From the NCBI GenBank assembly GCA_025463415.1, contig JAOBWO010000466.1, positions 1-48,906 of the forward strand: a DNA stretch of 48,906 nucleotides, read 5' to 3'. Source of the DNA: Acidimicrobiales bacterium (GTDB lineage Bacteria; Actinomycetota; Acidimicrobiia; Acidimicrobiales; Ilumatobacteraceae). A program made the position numbers and the translations under genes. The notes beneath the pieces were generated by a model. It saw only the letters and a list, made by a program, of their open reading frames with translations, had not been told where the DNA came from and did no database searches. Of this stretch, positions 1 to 8,269 are shown piece after piece. Numbering within the stretch: position 1 is the stretch's first letter; every line of letters begins with the position of its first letter.

Positions 1-99
1 GCCACGCCACGTCTGACCAAGACCGTCTCCCACGCCGACCGTGAGGCCGCGCTCAGCCGCTTCAGTGAGCGGACGTCCTTCGAAGCCGCGAACAACTGA
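1..99 (+). CDS. C-terminal end of a truncated upstream gene
   Basis: Frame 1 is open from the window edge to a TGA at 97-99, giving 32 residues that end RFSERTSFEAANN. The tail pattern (DREAALSRFSERTSF) resembles the last helix of crotonase-family enoyl-CoA hydratases, which often end in a D..E...F..KR..F pattern, but 32 residues are too few to assign a family. It lies 20 bp upstream of the DUF35 gene on the same strand, so it is probably the preceding gene of that operon. Confidence 0.5.
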   Translation, partial: ATPRLTKTVSHADREAALSRFSERTSFEAANN

Positions 100-119
100 T
101 CATCGACCCGAGGACCTCC

Positions 120-554
120 ATGTCGGACACCATCCCATATCCAGCGCCGCTTCCGGACGCCCTGACGCAGGGCTTCTGGGATGCGATCGCCGCACGACGG
201 CTCGCAATCCAGCGTTGCAGGGAGTGTGGCAAGTTCGTCCACACGCCCAAAGCGTCATGCCCGTTCTGCTTGTCGTTGGACCTGTTCTACGACGAGGTGT
301 CCGGGCAGGCCACGCTCTACACGTACGCGATCGCGGTGCATCAATACCACCCAGCGCTCGCCCATCGGGGCGAGTACGTGATCGCGTTGGTGGAACTGCC
401 CGAGCAGGACGGCCTGCGGTTCCTCAGCAACGTCGTCGATTGTCCCGAGGACGAGTTGGAGATCGGCATGCCACTGGAGCTCGTGTTCGAAGAAATCACG
501 CCCGGCATGCTGTTGCCGATGTTTCGGCGCCCGCTCGGTGGCGCTCATGCGTAG
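120..554 (+). CDS. DUF35 OB-fold/zinc-ribbon acyl-CoA-associated protein
   Basis: This 144-residue protein has an N-terminal helix (ending about residue 30), a rubredoxin-like zinc ribbon with C33-x2-C36 and C47-x2-C50, and a C-terminal OB-fold of about 90 residues. That is the full DUF35 layout. In steroid side-chain degradation the DUF35 domain of ChsH2 forms a complex with the thiolase-like aldolase Ltp2 (known). Here the DUF35 gene overlaps the start of a thiolase-like gene by about 8 bp, so the two products probably form the same kind of complex (inference). Unlike ChsH2 there is no fused MaoC domain. The ATG at 120 follows a GAGG sequence. A paralogue lies at 40777-41232, also next to a thiolase. 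Confidence 0.88.
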   Translation: MSDTIPYPAPLPDALTQGFWDAIAARRLAIQRCRECGKFVHTPKASCPFCLSLDLFYDEVSGQATLYTYAIAVHQYHPALAHRGEYVIALVELPEQDGLRFLSNVVDCPEDELEIGMPLELVFEEITPGMLLPMFRRPLGGAHA

Positions 555-1710
555 GGCCGGCCGCCGAGTCGCTGTTGTCGGCGTCGGGTTCTCACCAACC
601 GGACGCAACCTGGGCCTCTCGAACGAACAGATGACCGCGATGGCCGCCAAGGAGGCCATGGCCGACGCCGGGCTCACACCTGCCGACATCGACGGCGTCG
701 GCATGTACACGATGCCGAACGGCGCCTTGCGCTCGAACCAGTACACCTCGACCGTCCGAGTGGCAGCGATGCTCGGCATGTCGAACAACACCTGGTTCAT
801 GAGTGCGGTTGAGGGACCGGCCTACCTCGCGGGCGCGATCCCGGCGATCGACGCGGTCGCCTCGGGCAGCTGCGAGACGGTGCTCACGACCCGCACGCTC
901 GTCCATCCGGGCTCCTCGCAATCGACCAACAAGCAGATCCATGAGTACGAGGGCGACGCGCAGTTCCAAGCTCCGTTCGGCGCGCTCGCAGGCGCGCACT
1001 GGGCTTCCCTCGTCTGGCGCCGACACATGGCCAAGTACGGGTCGACGGCCGATCAGCTCGGCTACCAGCCGGTCTACCAGCGCGAGTTCGCCGCGCTGAA
1101 CCCGAAGGCGCTGATGCGGGAGCCCCTTTCGATGGAGGACTACCTCAACGCGCGCTACATCTCCAAGCCCCTCCGGCTGTACGACTGCGAGTACCCGATC
1201 AGCGGCAGCGGGGCAGTGATCTACACCACCGAGGAACGGGCACGAGACCTGGCGAAGAAGCCGGTGTTCATCGAGAGCCAGTCACTGGCCATCGGCAGCA
1301 ACCCCGACTTCTACGTCCACGATGACCTGTTGGGATCGTCGCAGAAGCCGGCCGCGAAGGCGATGTGGGACCGCACGGACCTGAAGCCGGAGGACATCGA
1401 TGTGGGCGGCATCTACGATGGCTTCACCGTGATCACGTTGATGTGGCTGGAATCCCTCGGCCTGTGCGGCGAGGGTGAGGCAGGCGCTTTCGTCCAGGCA
1501 GGACACACGCGGTTGGGCGGCAAGATCCCGATCAACTGCGATGGCGGCACGCTCAACATGGGTCGTCTGCATGCCGTGAACCACGTCATCGAAGTCACCC
1601 GCCAACTACGCGGTGAGAGCGGGGCACGTCAGACGCCGGGAGCAGAAGTCGGCGTGGTGACGGCCGCGATCGGTGCCTACGCAGGTTGCATGCTGTTGAC
1701 CGGAAGCTGA
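547..1710 (+). CDS. Thiolase-like (SCP2/Ltp-type) protein lacking nucleophilic cysteine
   Basis: A 387-residue thiolase-fold protein of the lipid-transfer/SCP2 type. It starts MRRAGRRVAVVGVGFS, and residues near 330-350 (GGTLNMGRLHAVNHV) correspond to the GGA..GHP loop of thiolases. The normal nucleophile region (CSSG) reads VEGPAYLAG, with no cysteine. The C-terminal catalytic Cys motif is replaced by GAYAGCMLLTG. By analogy with Ltp2, this points to an aldolase or other C-C lyase rather than a thiolytic enzyme (inference). ATG 547 is chosen over GTG 538 because it gives the same N-terminal length as the paralogue at 41225. The gene is translationally coupled to the DUF35 gene upstream and overlaps the Mo-hydroxylase start. 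Confidence 0.85.
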   Translation: MRRAGRRVAVVGVGFSPTGRNLGLSNEQMTAMAAKEAMADAGLTPADIDGVGMYTMPNGALRSNQYTSTVRVAAMLGMSNNTWFMSAVEGPAYLAGAIPAIDAVASGSCETVLTTRTLVHPGSSQSTNKQIHEYEGDAQFQAPFGALAGAHWASLVWRRHMAKYGSTADQLGYQPVYQREFAALNPKALMREPLSMEDYLNARYISKPLRLYDCEYPISGSGAVIYTTEERARDLAKKPVFIESQSLAIGSNPDFYVHDDLLGSSQKPAAKAMWDRTDLKPEDIDVGGIYDGFTVITLMWLESLGLCGEGEAGAFVQAGHTRLGGKIPINCDGGTLNMGRLHAVNHVIEVTRQLRGESGARQTPGAEVGVVTAAIGAYAGCMLLTGS

Positions 1711-4037
1711 CCACGGTGGACGGCCACTCCACGCCGATCCTGGCCGGCCGATACGTCGGCGCACCGGTGCCGAGACGCGAGGATGCGCGGTTGCTGGTTG
1801 GCCAAGGCCGCTACGTCGACGACGTGCAACTGCCGGGCATGCTCCACGCTGCGTTCGTGCGCAGCGATGTAGCGAAGGGTCGCATCGTGAGCATCGACTC
1901 GACTGCGGCCGTGGCGCTCGAGGGTGTGGTTGCGGTCTTCGCCGGCGATGACGTCAATGCTCTGGTCAGTCCGAACTGGCACGGAATGCTCGGTGGCCGC
2001 AAAGGTCCGCCGGCGGCGTTGCCGCTGGCAGACGGAGCTGTTCGTTTTGTCGGCGATTGCCTCGCGATGGTGATCGCTCAGAGTCGCGCCGTGGCCGAAG
2101 ACGGCTGTGAGCGCGTGGCGGTCGAGATCGAATCGGAAACGGCGATCGTCGACTACATGACCCCGGGCGAGCACGACTCGGACCCGGGCAACGCCCGTCT
2201 GTTCGGATCGACTCGGTCGTTCGCGACGGCCGGTTATGAGCAGGCGGAGGCAACATCCGCACACGTTGCCGACGTCTTCGTCGAGCAGAACCGGTACCTC
2301 GCAGTGCCGATGGAATGCCGTGGCGTCGTCGCACAGTACGACCCCTTCGAACGGGCATTGGACGTCTTCATCTCCGGCCAGTCTGCGCATGGCGCACGCG
2401 AGTACTTCGCTCGATTGCTGAAGCTGCCCGAAGCCAGTGTGAGGACGAGGACCCGCGATGTCGGCGGTGCCTTCGGGCAGAAGATGTTCGTGCTGCGCGA
2501 GGAGTCGGCGGTCGTGGTCGCCGCCAAGCTCCTCGGCAAGCCCATCAAATGGATCGAGGACCGGCGCGAGAACCTCGTTGCCGCACCACACAGCCGCAAC
2601 GAATGCGGCACCGTTCGAGTGTCGATGTCCGCCGACGGCATCTACAACGCGATTTCCATCGATCACCGCACCGACATCGGCGCGTATCCGATCGTGCCGT
2701 CAGGCATGGATGCCGGTCTGCTGACAGGGCCGTACAGGTTTGCCGAGCTCGCATACAACTCACGCGCCGTCCCGACGAACACCGCGGGTCGGGGCGCCTA
2801 TCGAGCGCCCTGGATGTTCGAGGCGTTCTCGCGCGAGGTCGCGCTGGACGTTGCTGCCCGGCGTGCCGGTCTCGACCCGATCGAGCTGCGTCGCCGGAAC
2901 ATCCTCTTCTCCTCGGAGATGCCCCACACATCGCCGTTCGGCTACGAGTTCGACGAGGTCACGCCTGGCGAGACTCTCGAGCGGGTCCTGGGCGCGATCG
3001 GCTACGACTCGTTCCGACAGCGACAGCTCGATGCTCGTGCCGCCGGCCGCTGGATCGGTCTCGGCCTCAGTTCGTACATCGAGCACTCCTCCAAGGGTGC
3101 TGCCGATCTCGGAACGGAGGGGGCACTGGTGCGGATCGAGTCGAGCGGAGCCGTCACGGCCTACGTCGGCACCAGCGCTCACGGTCAAGGCATCGAGACC
3201 ACCATGGCCCAACTGCTCGCCGACACGTTGGGAGTCGACATCGACGACATCACGATCGTGCAAGGTGACACGCTGTCGACCCCATTCGGTCCGGGCACCG
3301 GCGGCAGTCGGACGGCTGTCGTCACCGGTGGGGCGATCGCCACCGCGGGCGCGAACGTCCGCAACAAGGCGTTCGCGATCGCCGCCCACGTGCTGGAAGC
3401 AGCGGTCGAGGACATCGAAGCGCTGGGTGGTGTCGTGTCCGTCAAGGGCACGCCGTCGAAGGGCCTCACCTATTCAGAGATCGCCGAGCTGGCCTACAGC
3501 GCGTCGACCGGCATGCCCGCCGAACTCGAGATGGGCCTCGAGTCGAACGTGAGGTTCCGGCCCACTCGCTACCCGACATGGTCCAACGCCACCCACGGAT
3601 GCATCGTGGAGGTCGATCGCAAGACCTGCCAGCCGACCATTGAGAGGTTCGTCGTGTGCGAGGACTGCGGCCCGATGATCAACCCCACCATCGTCAACGG
3701 TCAGACCGCCGGCGGAGTCGTTCAGGGAATCGGCGGAGTGCTCTTCGAGAACTTCGCCTACGACGACTCCGGCAACCCACTGACCACCACGTTCATGGAC
3801 TACCTCCTGCCTACGACCGACAACGTTCCGCAGATCGAGATACACCATCTGCAGACGCTCTCGACCACGAACCCGGGCGGCTTCAAGGGAATGGGTGAGG
3901 GTGGGGCCATCGGCGCCCCCGCCGCTGTCGTCAACGCAATCGGGGATGCGCTGGCTCACCTCGGCGTCGAGGTGACGCGAACGCCGCTCGGACCGAACGA
4001 CATCTACGCCCTGATCCACCCAGGTGAGCAGAGGTGA
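1686..4037 (+). CDS. Xanthine dehydrogenase-family molybdopterin-binding large subunit
   Basis: 783 residues, the usual length for CoxL/XdhB-type large subunits. Visible landmarks are the N-terminal R.ED.RLL.G.G.YVDD segment, VGGAFGQK near residue 258 (Mo-cofactor loop), AYRAPW near 370, GTGGSRTAV near 538 and KGMGEGGAIGAP near 737, whose glutamate is the catalytic base in this family. The reaction is hydroxylation with water-derived oxygen; the substrate is unknown. No FAD or 2Fe-2S subunit gene accompanies it. Instead its stop overlaps a 3Fe-4S ferredoxin start by 4 bp. GTG 1716 is an alternative start that removes the 25-bp overlap with the thiolase gene. AYRAPW differs from the AYRGAGR loop of the copy at 15048. 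Confidence 0.9.
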   Translation: MHAVDRKLTTVDGHSTPILAGRYVGAPVPRREDARLLVGQGRYVDDVQLPGMLHAAFVRSDVAKGRIVSIDSTAAVALEGVVAVFAGDDVNALVSPNWHGMLGGRKGPPAALPLADGAVRFVGDCLAMVIAQSRAVAEDGCERVAVEIESETAIVDYMTPGEHDSDPGNARLFGSTRSFATAGYEQAEATSAHVADVFVEQNRYLAVPMECRGVVAQYDPFERALDVFISGQSAHGAREYFARLLKLPEASVRTRTRDVGGAFGQKMFVLREESAVVVAAKLLGKPIKWIEDRRENLVAAPHSRNECGTVRVSMSADGIYNAISIDHRTDIGAYPIVPSGMDAGLLTGPYRFAELAYNSRAVPTNTAGRGAYRAPWMFEAFSREVALDVAARRAGLDPIELRRRNILFSSEMPHTSPFGYEFDEVTPGETLERVLGAIGYDSFRQRQLDARAAGRWIGLGLSSYIEHSSKGAADLGTEGALVRIESSGAVTAYVGTSAHGQGIETTMAQLLADTLGVDIDDITIVQGDTLSTPFGPGTGGSRTAVVTGGAIATAGANVRNKAFAIAAHVLEAAVEDIEALGGVVSVKGTPSKGLTYSEIAELAYSASTGMPAELEMGLESNVRFRPTRYPTWSNATHGCIVEVDRKTCQPTIERFVVCEDCGPMINPTIVNGQTAGGVVQGIGGVLFENFAYDDSGNPLTTTFMDYLLPTTDNVPQIEIHHLQTLSTTNPGGFKGMGEGGAIGAPAAVVNAIGDALAHLGVEVTRTPLGPNDIYALIHPGEQR

Positions 4038-4261
4038 GGATCATCGTCGACGCCGACCGATGTTCGGGTCACGCGCGCTGCGCAGCTGCCGCGCCGGAGC
4101 TCTTCACCGTCGACGACGATGGGTATTCGAACATCGGAGCTTGCGACGTTCCGCCGGGGCTCGAACATCGGGCCCGGCTCGGCATCGCGAGTTGCCCGGA
4201 GGGTGCGTTGGCCGTGGTCACGGACGAGCCGATGTCGAGCGCGGAGCGAACTTGTAGCTGA
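4034..4261 (+). CDS. 3Fe-4S ferredoxin, P450-partner type
   Basis: A 75-residue ferredoxin with C10-x5-C16 and C54-Pro. This spacing lacks the fourth ligand (AR takes its place) and is typical of 3Fe-4S ferredoxins that feed actinobacterial P450s. The GTG start overlaps the stop of the Mo-hydroxylase gene (GTGA), so the two are translationally coupled. A P450 gene begins 138 bp downstream. It could serve either enzyme; the family precedent favours the P450 and the gene arrangement favours the Mo protein. No ferredoxin reductase is present in the window. Confidence 0.9.
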   Translation: MRIIVDADRCSGHARCAAAAPELFTVDDDGYSNIGACDVPPGLEHRARLGIASCPEGALAVVTDEPMSSAERTCS

Positions 4262-4399
4262 GCAGACGATGATCAAGGAGCTCTGCGATGAGGATCCGCG
4301 TCACGTTGCTCGTGCTGGGCAGCGTGGGTGGTGGCGCAATCCGTGGCTTCTATTGATCTCAACTGTTAATCTTCTTTCGGGGTTCGAGAGGAGAACGGC

Positions 4400-5650
4400 G
4401 TGGCGTATGAAGCGCACATGGAGGTGCATCCGGCGGTGTTGGTCGGAGCGATCAACTCCGGCGCACCGCACGAACGCTTCCAACAGCTCGCCGCCACATG
4501 TCCGGTGATCCACAACGTCGACGGTTCGGTCACGCTGACCCGCCTCGCCGACATGCAGGAGCTGCACAGGATGCGCGGCATCTGCGCGCAAGGGCTTGTG
4601 GCTGCCGGCGTCGGCGCGTCGCACGGCCGGCTCATACCACTCGACCTCGATGGTCCCGAGCACACGCGTTACCGCAAGGTCCTCGACCCGCTCTTCTCGC
4701 CGAAACGCATGCTCGCACGCGAAGCGGAGTTCTTCGCACTGTCGAACGAAGTGATCGATCGCTTCATCGACGACGGCGAGGCCGAGCTCTACGCCGCGTA
4801 CTGCAAGTACGCACCGGGCATCATGTTCCTGCGCCTGATGGGCCTTCCCGAGACCGATGTCGAAGAACTTCTCGTCTTCAACGATGCACAGCTGCGCACC
4901 GACCCAGCGCTGAGTGCCGCGGAGGCGACGGATCACCGCAACTCAGTGACCGCCCGCTTCTACGAGTATCTCAATGCGGTCCTCGACGAGAAGGCGCGTC
5001 TGGCGGCGCCGCCGGATGACGTGCTCGGTCACCTGCTCCACGTCGAGATCGAAGGTGCGCGCCTGACGAGGAGCGACATCGTCGACATCACCTTCTTGTT
5101 GATGATCGCAGGGCTCGACACAGTGGCGTCGAACCTCGCGAACGCACTTGTGCGGCTCGCTGATCGACCGGACCTTCGCAGACAGCTGATGGACGACCCG
5201 ACGATCTGGACGAGCGCGGCCGAGGAGTTGATCCGTTTCGAATCAGTGGTCTCGTTCAGCAAGCGCGCCTCGAGAGATGCGATCGAGATCGCCGGTGAGG
5301 TCATCCCGGCAATGACGACGATGTACATGTTGTGGCCCGCAAGCAACCTCGACGAATCCACCTTCCACGAGCCGCTCGAGATCGATCTGCTCCGCAGCCC
5401 CAACCCGCACATCGCCTTCGGGCTCGGCAAGCATCGTTGCCTCGGTTCGCACCTGGCCCGAATGGAGCTGCGCTCCGGCCTGCGCGCATTGCTCGAACGC
5501 ATTCCCGACTACCGCCTCACGGAGGACCCGGACTTTCGCACGGGCGGCAACCCCAGATCTCCCAAGATGGTCTCGATCGCTTGGGACACCGCCACCGACA
5601 ACAACAGGGATCGCACCGTCGCATCTCTCAGCAAAGGACACTTGGAATGA
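4400..5650 (+). CDS. Cytochrome P450
   Basis: A 416-residue soluble bacterial P450. Landmarks: the C-helix region DGPEHTRYRKVLDPLFS near 84-100; the I-helix AGLDT at 237-241 with the acid/threonine pair D240-T241; ExxR at 276-279 (ELIR); and the haem loop FGLGKHRCLG with C347 as ligand. It would hydroxylate a hydrophobic substrate with electrons from a ferredoxin, probably the one encoded at 4034. GTG 4400 is chosen because GAGAGGAG sits 6 nt upstream; ATG 4418 is a weaker alternative. The stop overlaps the ATG of the following SDR (ATGA), so hydroxylation and alcohol oxidation may be coupled. The CYP family cannot be assigned by eye. Confidence 0.93.
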   Translation: MAYEAHMEVHPAVLVGAINSGAPHERFQQLAATCPVIHNVDGSVTLTRLADMQELHRMRGICAQGLVAAGVGASHGRLIPLDLDGPEHTRYRKVLDPLFSPKRMLAREAEFFALSNEVIDRFIDDGEAELYAAYCKYAPGIMFLRLMGLPETDVEELLVFNDAQLRTDPALSAAEATDHRNSVTARFYEYLNAVLDEKARLAAPPDDVLGHLLHVEIEGARLTRSDIVDITFLLMIAGLDTVASNLANALVRLADRPDLRRQLMDDPTIWTSAAEELIRFESVVSFSKRASRDAIEIAGEVIPAMTTMYMLWPASNLDESTFHEPLEIDLLRSPNPHIAFGLGKHRCLGSHLARMELRSGLRALLERIPDYRLTEDPDFRTGGNPRSPKMVSIAWDTATDNNRDRTVASLSKGHLE

Positions 5651-6501
5651 CAGATCAGTTGTGGAGATACGACGGCAAGCACGTTGTCGTCACGGGTGTT
5701 GCCTCCGGCATCGGCGAAGCCGCTGCCCAGGAGTTGGCATCGCTCGGGGCCAGGGTCACTGGGCTCGACATGAAGGAGCCGACCGTCGACGTCGACAAGT
5801 TCATCAGCTTCAACATGTCGGACAAGGATTCCATCGAGCACGCGGTGACCCAGATCGAGGGTCCCGTCGATGCCCTGTTCAACATCGCCGGCATCTCCAA
5901 CGGGGCGGGGCCGTGGCTGCCGGTGTTCACCGTGAACTTCATCGGCTTCCGACACTTCACCGAGCGAGTGGTGCCGCTGATGTCGGCCGGAGGAGCCATC
6001 GCCAGCGTCTCTTCGCTGGCTGCGATCGACTACTACGACAACCTGGACGCGGTCGAGCAGGTCTTGGACATCGACGACTGGGACGAGTTGATCTCGTGGT
6101 GCCACGACCACCCGGACCAGTTCGCGGGCGGCGGCTACGGGCTCGCCAAGCAAGCTGTCATCGGCTACTCGATGCGCAAGTGCATCGAGTGGGCTCCCGG
6201 GATCCGCCTCAACTGCATCGGTCCGGCACCGACGGAAACGCCATTGCTGCTCGACACCGTGAAGGGCAGTGGCAAGGATTGGCTCGATGCCTTCCCGCGT
6301 CCGGCCGGTCGAAATGCAACGGCGCTCGAGCAAGCGAGTGTGTTGATCTTCCTGAACAGCCCCGCTGCCTCGTACGTGAGCGGGCAGATGATCTACACCG
6401 ACGGCGGGTACACCGCCGGCGTCACCGCGAAGCTCGTCGAGTGTGTGGTCGGGCGACACGCCAGCCGCCCCGCGCCTGGGCTGCCGGTGGCCGCGAAGTA
6501 G
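5647..6501 (+). CDS. 3-alpha-HSD-like short-chain dehydrogenase
   Basis: A 284-residue SDR. It has TGVASGIG at 16-23, NIAG at 79-82, catalytic Ser122 or Ser123, and Y164-x3-K168. About 40 residues separate the serine from the tyrosine (YYDNLDAVEQVLDI to the GGGYGLAK stretch). That insertion, and the segments TETPLL and SPAASYVSGQ, resemble 3-alpha-hydroxysteroid dehydrogenase/carbonyl reductase of Comamonas testosteroni as I recall it. The ATG overlaps the P450 stop. Oxidation of a hydroxyl group made by the P450 is a reasonable role (inference). Whether the substrate is truly a steroid cannot be told. Confidence 0.88.
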   Translation: MTDQLWRYDGKHVVVTGVASGIGEAAAQELASLGARVTGLDMKEPTVDVDKFISFNMSDKDSIEHAVTQIEGPVDALFNIAGISNGAGPWLPVFTVNFIGFRHFTERVVPLMSAGGAIASVSSLAAIDYYDNLDAVEQVLDIDDWDELISWCHDHPDQFAGGGYGLAKQAVIGYSMRKCIEWAPGIRLNCIGPAPTETPLLLDTVKGSGKDWLDAFPRPAGRNATALEQASVLIFLNSPAASYVSGQMIYTDGGYTAGVTAKLVECVVGRHASRPAPGLPVAAK

Positions 6502-6522
6502 TGAAGGGCATCGCGGGTGCAG

Positions 6523-6543
6523 GCGCGACGTCAGCCGTCGCGC
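6523..6543. terminator. Hairpin between convergent genes (bidirectional terminator candidate)
   Basis: A perfect 8-bp stem (GCGCGACG/CGTCGCGC) with a 5-nt loop lies between the SDR stop at 6501 and the 3-prime end of the convergent CMD gene, which it overlaps by about 13 bp. There is no strong T-run, as is common in high-GC actinobacteria. Confidence 0.45.
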
Positions 6544-6941
6544 TTGCGCTCGTCGATGCCGCTCTCTTTGAAGACGCGCCCGGCGATGTTCACCGCAGTG
6601 TGCCCCATCGCCTGACCGCCATAGACTGTGGTCTGGAGGATGACCTCCATCAGTTCGTCCGGCGTGATGCCGTTCTTGAGGCCCAGCTTCATGTGGATCT
6701 CCAGCTCTTCCCACTGCCGCATGGCCATCAGACCGGCGATCTGAGCGATGCTCCGAGCCCGAAGGTCGAGCTGTGGGCGATCCCACAGATCCAGCATGCA
6801 GTGCGAGAACGTGAGCTCCGAGAAGTCACGAAGGCCTTGCGTGCGGTAGCCGCGAGCGGCGATGTCGCGCATCCCCGTGCCGCCATAGATGCGTTCGCTG
6901 ACCTCCAGGGCCCTCTCGAACCGTTGCTGCTGCTCGTCCAT
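6531..6941 (-). CDS. Carboxymuconolactone decarboxylase-family protein
   Basis: A 136-residue protein matching the single-domain gamma-CMD type. It has LDLRARSIAQIAGLMAM, then WEELEIHMKLGLKNGITPDELMEVILQTTVYGGQAMG, with the conserved His in the EIHMK stretch. True gamma-carboxymuconolactone decarboxylases act in the beta-ketoadipate pathway. Many homologues near CoA-transferases have no proven reaction, so I do not assign that activity. It sits 32 bp behind a CaiB-type CoA-transferase on the same strand, presumably in one transcript. A different CMD-family protein lies at 10556. Confidence 0.85.
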   Translation of the reverse strand: MDEQQQRFERALEVSERIYGGTGMRDIAARGYRTQGLRDFSELTFSHCMLDLWDRPQLDLRARSIAQIAGLMAMRQWEELEIHMKLGLKNGITPDELMEVILQTTVYGGQAMGHTAVNIAGRVFKESGIDERKRDG

Positions 6942-6973
6942 GTCGATCTCCTTCAGAGTGTCGTTGATGTGGA

Positions 6974-8173
6974 TCAGTTGTCGGCGATCTTGACGGTGCC
7001 CGCTGCGGCCAGCCGCGCGATGTCGCCGTCGGTGTAGTGCAGAGAACGAAGGATGTCGGCCGTGTCGGCGCCCAGGGCTGGTGCGAACCGGAAGTCGCCG
7101 AGGACCTCTTCGCCGTCGACCCGGACCGGGAAACCCAGTTGACTCACGAGGCCCTCTTCAGGATGGCTGCGCTCGCGGCGCATGCCGACGTGCACCATCT
7201 GCGGATCGTTGAACGCCTCAGCCGGGGAGTTCACGGCACCGACGCACGTGTCGAACCCGACGAGCAGTTCCAACCATTCATCGCGCGGCTTCGAGGCGAA
7301 GAGAGCGTGCAACTCGGTGGCCATGGCCTCGACCTGGTCGTCCGGTCCATCGCGCAGAGGAATCCAGTCGGGACGGCCGAGCGCGTTGCAGAACCGTTCC
7401 CAGTAGTAGGTCTCCAGGTTGCCCGTGCTGATCCACTTGCCATCGCTGCACTGCAGGAACCCGACGGCACGTGGGCCGGATGGCGCCTGAGGCTGCGCAT
7501 CCCGATTGTGCAACCGCGACGTGTGCATCACCAACAGGGCCAGTGCGGACGCACTCATCGACACGTCGATGTGACAGCCCTTGCCCGTTTGCTGGAACTC
7601 GATCAAGGCAGCCAGGATGCTTGCCACCGCGAAGAAGGCACCAGAGGTGTCGGCGACCGGAACGGGAAATCGGATGGGCTGTCCGGTGGAGTCCATGATG
7701 GTGACGCCGCTGATGGACTCCATCTGGCCACCATGGGCGGGGCGGCCGGCGTAGGGTCCGTCCTGTCCGAACGCGGACATGCTGCAGTAGATGATCGACG
7801 GGTTGTGGGCGCGCAGAGCGTCGTAGTCAGCACCTCGAGATGCGACGACTCCGGGGCGGTAGGCCTCGATGACCACATGTGATTCGCGCACGAGCCGATG
7901 CAGGACCTCACGAGCGGCGTCGCGATGCTCGGGCGCGACGAGATCGAGCGCCAAGCTCTTCTTGTTGCGGGCGAGCGCGTTGTGGGCCGCATGGCGGCGA
8001 TCCTGCTCCTTGGTTGCGCCGGCGGGAGTGAGCGGATCGCGCCCGACGCCACCACGCGGTGAGACCTCCTCGATCTTGATCACCTCCATCCCCATGTCGG
8101 CGAGGATGTGGGTTGCGAACGGTCCAGGGAAGTTGCGCGTCAGATCGAGCAATCGGAAACCCTTCAGCGACAC
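6974..8173 (-). CDS. CaiB/BaiF type III CoA-transferase, catalytic Asp replaced
   Basis: A 399-residue type III CoA-transferase. Residues 1-60 (GFRLLDLTRNFPGPFATHILADMGMEVIKIEE) are the standard N-terminus, and VIEAYRPGVVASRG and YCSMSAFGQDGPYAGRP follow. The start is set at GTG 8173; the open frame runs far upstream but family homology begins there. In active family members an Asp follows the GP...RPG(F/Y) stretch and forms the acyl anhydride. Here that stretch reads RPAHGGQMESISG, with Gly at the Asp position by my alignment. The CMD gene follows. The promoter region at 8201-8215 carries the shared AT-rich element and faces an F420-type gene on the other strand. Confidence 0.88.
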   Translation of the reverse strand: MSLKGFRLLDLTRNFPGPFATHILADMGMEVIKIEEVSPRGGVGRDPLTPAGATKEQDRRHAAHNALARNKKSLALDLVAPEHRDAAREVLHRLVRESHVVIEAYRPGVVASRGADYDALRAHNPSIIYCSMSAFGQDGPYAGRPAHGGQMESISGVTIMDSTGQPIRFPVPVADTSGAFFAVASILAALIEFQQTGKGCHIDVSMSASALALLVMHTSRLHNRDAQPQAPSGPRAVGFLQCSDGKWISTGNLETYYWERFCNALGRPDWIPLRDGPDDQVEAMATELHALFASKPRDEWLELLVGFDTCVGAVNSPAEAFNDPQMVHVGMRRERSHPEEGLVSQLGFPVRVDGEEVLGDFRFAPALGADTADILRSLHYTDGDIARLAAAGTVKIADN

Positions 8174-8200
8174 ATCAACACCGGCCCCTCTCGATGGCGT

Positions 8201-8215
8201 TTCATCTAAACTAAT
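8201..8215 (-). promoter_or_regulatory. Shared AT-rich element, site A, with -10 box of the CoA-transferase gene
   Basis: Read on the minus strand this is ATTAGTTTAGATGAA, 9 of 15 matches to the best form AACTATCTAGATGAT. It contains a TAGTTT -10 box (8213-8208). TTCGAC at 8235-8230 lies 16 bp upstream as a possible -35. One of the weaker copies of the motif. Confidence 0.4.
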
Positions 8216-8269
8216 GCACTCATCGGTCCGTCGAACAACCCGATGGCAGCATCTTCGGAAGGAGATCCC

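Noticed and set aside
41-634. Long plus-strand frame across the DUF35 gene
   Set aside because: Low-complexity Arg/Ser/Pro-rich text in another frame of a gene with intact zinc-ribbon and OB-fold motifs; typical shadow frame in high-GC DNA. The same holds for many other long alternative frames, e.g. 5509-6786 minus and 1677-2666 minus.
4360-4374. AACTGTTAATCTTC near the P450 promoter as another copy of the shared element
   Set aside because: Only about 7 of 15 positions match; the TAATCT part is better explained as a plain -10 box.
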